Below, piece after piece: positions 61,265 through 64,000 of a DNA stretch of 64,000 nucleotides; position 1 is the first letter of the stretch, and each line of letters opens with the position of its first letter. The notes beneath the pieces were generated by a model. It was not told the DNA's origin and searched no databases. It was given only the letters and a program-made list of their open reading frames with translations. The position numbers were made by a program, and so were the translations under genes. The DNA is from CAZICM01 sp964537685 (GTDB taxonomy: Bacteria > Myxococcota_A > Polyangia > Polyangiales > Polyangiaceae): positions 1-64,000 of the forward strand of contig CAZICM010000030.1 of the NCBI GenBank assembly GCA_964537685.1. The letters are read 5' to 3'.

Positions 61265-62757
61265 TTCCTCATCAGTGCCAAGAAAATTTCCCCCAAGCTC
61301 ATCTTATCGGTTGTTTCCAATGCCTCAGATGGCTTGATTTCTCCGCCCGCCGACAGCTCCGGCTTCGGGACTTCAGCCTTGATTTCCTCAACCGATTCTC
61401 GCTCCTTTGCATCGTCACTCCCCTCCCCTTGTTCTTTTGCTTGAACCGCCGGCTCTTCCGCTTGCACCGCACCCGCAGATTCCCCTGCCTCCACAAAAGG
61501 CAAACCCGCAAGCGAGTGAACAGGCGCTTCTTGGGTCTCCTTTCCCTGAGATTGTCCCATAAATGGCATCGCCGGACGCTCCGCCAACGTTTGCGCTTCA
61601 TCTTGGGACAATGTCCTGGTTCGCGCCAAGGGCGGCTCATCTTCCTCCCGATCCACGACTGTTGGAAGGGGCGGCGCCGCGGGAATCAGGTCCGCTTTGC
61701 GAACTGGAATTACAAAAGGTCCCCGGGGCGGAGGTAGCGTGGACGGTATTTTTGTCTCATGGGCTTCTGGATGAGGAGGTGCTGGGGGAGAGACATGAGC
61801 GGACAGCTTCTGAAGCTCGGCTACGTTTATGATCATCCGGTTTTCTAAGGGATTTTCCGATTCAACTTCAATCTCTCCGGGCGGCGGAAGCGGCTTGGGA
61901 GGTATACTCTCGTGAATGGGCATCGTCCATTCCAAAGGCTGACCGGGCAACTCCACCCCTCCCATCACCCATAAACTCCGTAGAAGTGCTTGAGAAGACA
62001 CCGGAAAATAACCTCGCCATAATAGCGAAATCACCCGGCGATCGGTGTCAATCTGCAGAGAATCCAAGCCCATTCGCAGGGGATGTCCATGAGCCAGCCC
62101 CGCACTCCGGCCATAGACTTTGGCCGCTCCTACGGCTCCACATAGCCTTGTTTTTAGACAATTTGTTTCTGAAAATATGTTTTGGAGAAGAAGCCATTCA
62201 TCCCCCCGAAGCGGGGGCAAGCGCTGATCGAGTGGTGATGTCTGGAAATAGGCCCAATTTAGGCTATCGGGCAAGTCCAGAAAGGCACCTTCATCGATTG
62301 TTTTACCTTGGGCTCCAAGAAATCGGCTTCGTACAGGCCAATGCTTAGATAAAGGTCCCCAACCTCCCAAGTAAAAGGCTTCGCTTTCATTCTCCCGCAG
62401 ATCCGCGGCCAAGGGTAGATATTTTTCGTAAATCAGCGCTCCATCCCGCATCATACCCACATGCACATGCAGAGAAGCATCAGGGGGAGAGACAACACCA
62501 CGCGCGTGACCCACCATCCAGAAGTCGGTCTGCGCTAAATAAGGCGCCATGTCACCCCCAGTTATAAGTCCATGCCCCTTTCGATCCGGCTGCTCGTCCA
62601 CATGGAGGGGCTCGGATGCGACGCGCCGAACCGGGCCGCCGGACACCAGCGCAAACGTGGCTTTTACCACGGCGCTCACATAGATTTGGCCCCGCTTACG
62701 CCATACCCGGGTGCCCAGCGAAGCACCGCCCAAGGCTACAACTGTCACGGGCCACAT
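61261..62757 (-). CDS. DUF2169-domain protein, copy 3
   Basis: The 498-residue protein resembles copy 1 across its N-terminal 300 residues: TRVWRKRGQIYVSAVVKATFAL, TGGDMAPYLAQTDFWMVGHARG, YLGGWGPLSKHWPVRSRFLG and PLRGDEWLLLQNIF. The remaining 200 residues are Pro/Glu-rich and disordered, then end in the last 20 residues with MSLGEIFLALMRN, nearly the same as the end of copy 1. GGAGGACCGAC precedes the ATG. It follows the TIGR02270 gene by 45 bases in the same direction. Confidence 0.92.
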   Translation of the reverse strand: MWPVTVVALGGASLGTRVWRKRGQIYVSAVVKATFALVSGGPVRRVASEPLHVDEQPDRKGHGLITGGDMAPYLAQTDFWMVGHARGVVSPPDASLHVHVGMMRDGALIYEKYLPLAADLRENESEAFYLGGWGPLSKHWPVRSRFLGAQGKTIDEGAFLDLPDSLNWAYFQTSPLDQRLPPLRGDEWLLLQNIFSETNCLKTRLCGAVGAAKVYGRSAGLAHGHPLRMGLDSLQIDTDRRVISLLWRGYFPVSSQALLRSLWVMGGVELPGQPLEWTMPIHESIPPKPLPPPGEIEVESENPLENRMIINVAELQKLSAHVSPPAPPHPEAHETKIPSTLPPPRGPFVIPVRKADLIPAAPPLPTVVDREEDEPPLARTRTLSQDEAQTLAERPAMPFMGQSQGKETQEAPVHSLAGLPFVEAGESAGAVQAEEPAVQAKEQGEGSDDAKERESVEEIKAEVPKPELSAGGEIKPSEALETTDKMSLGEIFLALMRN

Positions 62758-62802
62758 TGTCGGTCCTCCTTATGCGCGCCAATTCGCCGTCTCGACCCGC
62801 CT

Positions 62803-64000
62803 TTAGCGAGGCGAAATCCCCTGAACCTCATTCGATGCAGGGCACCACGCCCGATAATTCCACAGCGGTCTTTCAACATTTGAAAAGACATGTTCTTGCC
62901 CCATAAGACAAAGTTCCATCGCCGCGGCGGCCCGGGCAGGCTGATGAGCGAGGGCCATCACCTGCGAAAGCCACTCGGAAACCATAGGTTTTCCAAGCAG
63001 ATAACGCGTTCCTCTCTTCAATTTCACTTCCTCTTGCTTCCACCACATGCCAATAGAATCGGTATCGGGCCAGGGTAGGCTTTCATCAGGGTCCATCATC
63101 ACATCTTCATCCTCTGGATCGTCATTTGGTCCTGATTCAAAGCCCTCGGGCGCATCCGTGGCCATATTTTCACCGCGAATATCGAGCCCTGAAATCATCG
63201 ACAGGGCAAATCCAGCCCTGCGGGCCAGCTCTGGCCTGCGCAAACAACTCAAAAGCCATGGACCCAAGGAAGGATCACCCAGCGCCGCCGCACCCGAAAG
63301 CGCCGCCCTTTCGCTTCCAGACCTTTGAATCAGCGTTTGGAGCCATTCATGCGCCTGCCCTGCCTTCATATGCCTCACCGCCGCGGCACAAGCCTTTTCC
63401 GCAAAGGGCGAGTCACTCAAGGCCAATTCACGCAAATGGCCGACGGCGTCTTCATCGCCCAGCATGGCCCCCGAATGCGCCGACCAAAAGCGGCATTCCA
63501 GCTCATCGGCCGCATAATGAGCACGCAGGGGAATTCTTAGGTCTCGACGAAGTAACTCCCCCACAGCTTCCATGGCCCTTGCCCTTAAGCGGATATCGGA
63601 CGACTCAATCGCATAGGCAAGCATCTCCCCGGGGTCGCGGCGATGCTGGGCGCAGGCGCTAATCCCCACATAGAGAAGCGGGGGCGGACATCGCTGCGAC
63701 AAAAGCCCTCGCAAAAGCGGTTTCACGCGCTCAAACGATAGCCACGCAAGCCCGCCCGCAATACCTACCGAAAGTCGGGCATCGGCTCCGGCGATATCCA
63801 AAACCGAGGCAAAACCTTCGAGATCCTCGCGATCGGCGGCCATGGCCGAGGCGGCGAAAACCTCTCCCGCGCCCGCTTCGGAAAGGGCCGCCAGGCATAC
63901 CTCCCATCCGGCGGATCCTAATAGTCTAAGCCCATCGAGATGTGCCTCGACCCGCTCATCCAGCTCGGCCAAGCTATGGGTGTCATAGAGCGGATCGCGC
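62803..64000 (-). CDS. TIGR02270-family protein, copy 2, partial
   Basis: The gene is cut by the right edge; the visible 399 codons start in RDPLYDTHSLAELDERVEAHLDG, matching the residues 30-50 region of the first copy. The order of segments is the same (LLRRDLRIPLRAHYA, LARRAGFALSMISGLDI, acidic DEDVMMDPDESLPWPD, PARAAAAMELCLMG). Its product probably teams with the DUF2169 protein encoded next. An ATG at 63972 is internal, not the true start. Confidence 0.88.
   Translation of the reverse strand, partial: RDPLYDTHSLAELDERVEAHLDGLRLLGSAGWEVCLAALSEAGAGEVFAASAMAADREDLEGFASVLDIAGADARLSVGIAGGLAWLSFERVKPLLRGLLSQRCPPPLLYVGISACAQHRRDPGEMLAYAIESSDIRLRARAMEAVGELLRRDLRIPLRAHYAADELECRFWSAHSGAMLGDEDAVGHLRELALSDSPFAEKACAAAVRHMKAGQAHEWLQTLIQRSGSERAALSGAAALGDPSLGPWLLSCLRRPELARRAGFALSMISGLDIRGENMATDAPEGFESGPNDDPEDEDVMMDPDESLPWPDTDSIGMWWKQEEVKLKRGTRYLLGKPMVSEWLSQVMALAHQPARAAAAMELCLMGQEHVFSNVERPLWNYRAWCPASNEVQGISPR

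Noticed and set aside
45058..64000. Complete type VI secretion system
   Set aside because: No sheath (TssB/C), baseplate, TssJLM or ClpV gene is present; only spike, adaptor and cargo genes are seen.
63972..64000. Start of the second TIGR02270 gene at 63972
   Set aside because: The frame stays open to the edge and continues to match the paralogue, so the gene is truncated by the window.

Overview
The window looks like a chromosome segment from a myxobacterium of the Polyangia/Sorangium kind. This is inference from gene content, since no rRNA or marker tree is available. The signs are many secreted lipoproteins with Gly/Ser-rich linkers after the lipobox, a Ser/Thr kinase with a C-terminal membrane anchor, an AgmX/PglI-type motility protein, MopE-like and DUF4215 cysteine-rich repeats, DUF2169 and TIGR02270 proteins, and a lysS-lolC/E-lolD cluster. 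About 50 protein genes fill the window. No tRNA, rRNA, CRISPR array, insertion sequence or non-coding stretch longer than about 300 bases was seen. Left part (1-12.1 kb), all on the minus strand: an NLR-like NTPase with an N-terminal effector-associated domain runs off the left edge. It is followed by a small 21-residue-repeat ORF, a DNase I-fold lipoprotein, a Uma2-type nuclease and a lipoprotein joining a haem-binding CxxCH segment to a copper monooxygenase. A three-gene operon comes next: a giant unknown lipoprotein, a FadL-like porin and an MgtC/DUF4010 membrane protein. Middle part (12.2-45 kb), mostly housekeeping and metabolism: glmU, ribA, an MFS transporter, a PLP decarboxylase and an old-yellow-enzyme homologue. 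The operon prfB (with its programmed +1 frameshift)-lysS-lolC/E-lolD is followed by a globin-fold histidine kinase whose proximal haem histidine appears to be replaced. Then come a GMC oxidoreductase, astA, a formylglycine-generating-enzyme-like lipoprotein, aroE, several lipoproteins, a sigma factor with a small upstream ORF, an SDR, the iron-storage pair bfd/bfr, an NtrC-type regulator, queA-tgt, an AgmX-like protein and a B12-binding mutase subunit. Right part (45-64 kb): a type VI secretion accessory and cargo island without the structural tss genes. It holds three DUF2169 proteins, two TIGR02270 proteins (the second cut by the right edge), VgrG with a DUF6484 partner, a Ser/Thr kinase-TPR-MopE-like lipoprotein operon, a DUF4150 PAAR-like tip, an AHH nuclease that is the likely toxin, two different immunity-type proteins (Imm11-like and Imm49-like), and a ketoacyl-synthase-fold protein that has lost its catalytic histidines. 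The simplest reading is a spike (VgrG and PAAR-like), its adaptors (DUF2169, TIGR02270, DUF6484 and the thiolase-like protein), the toxin and its immunity genes, travelling together as a partly duplicated module.
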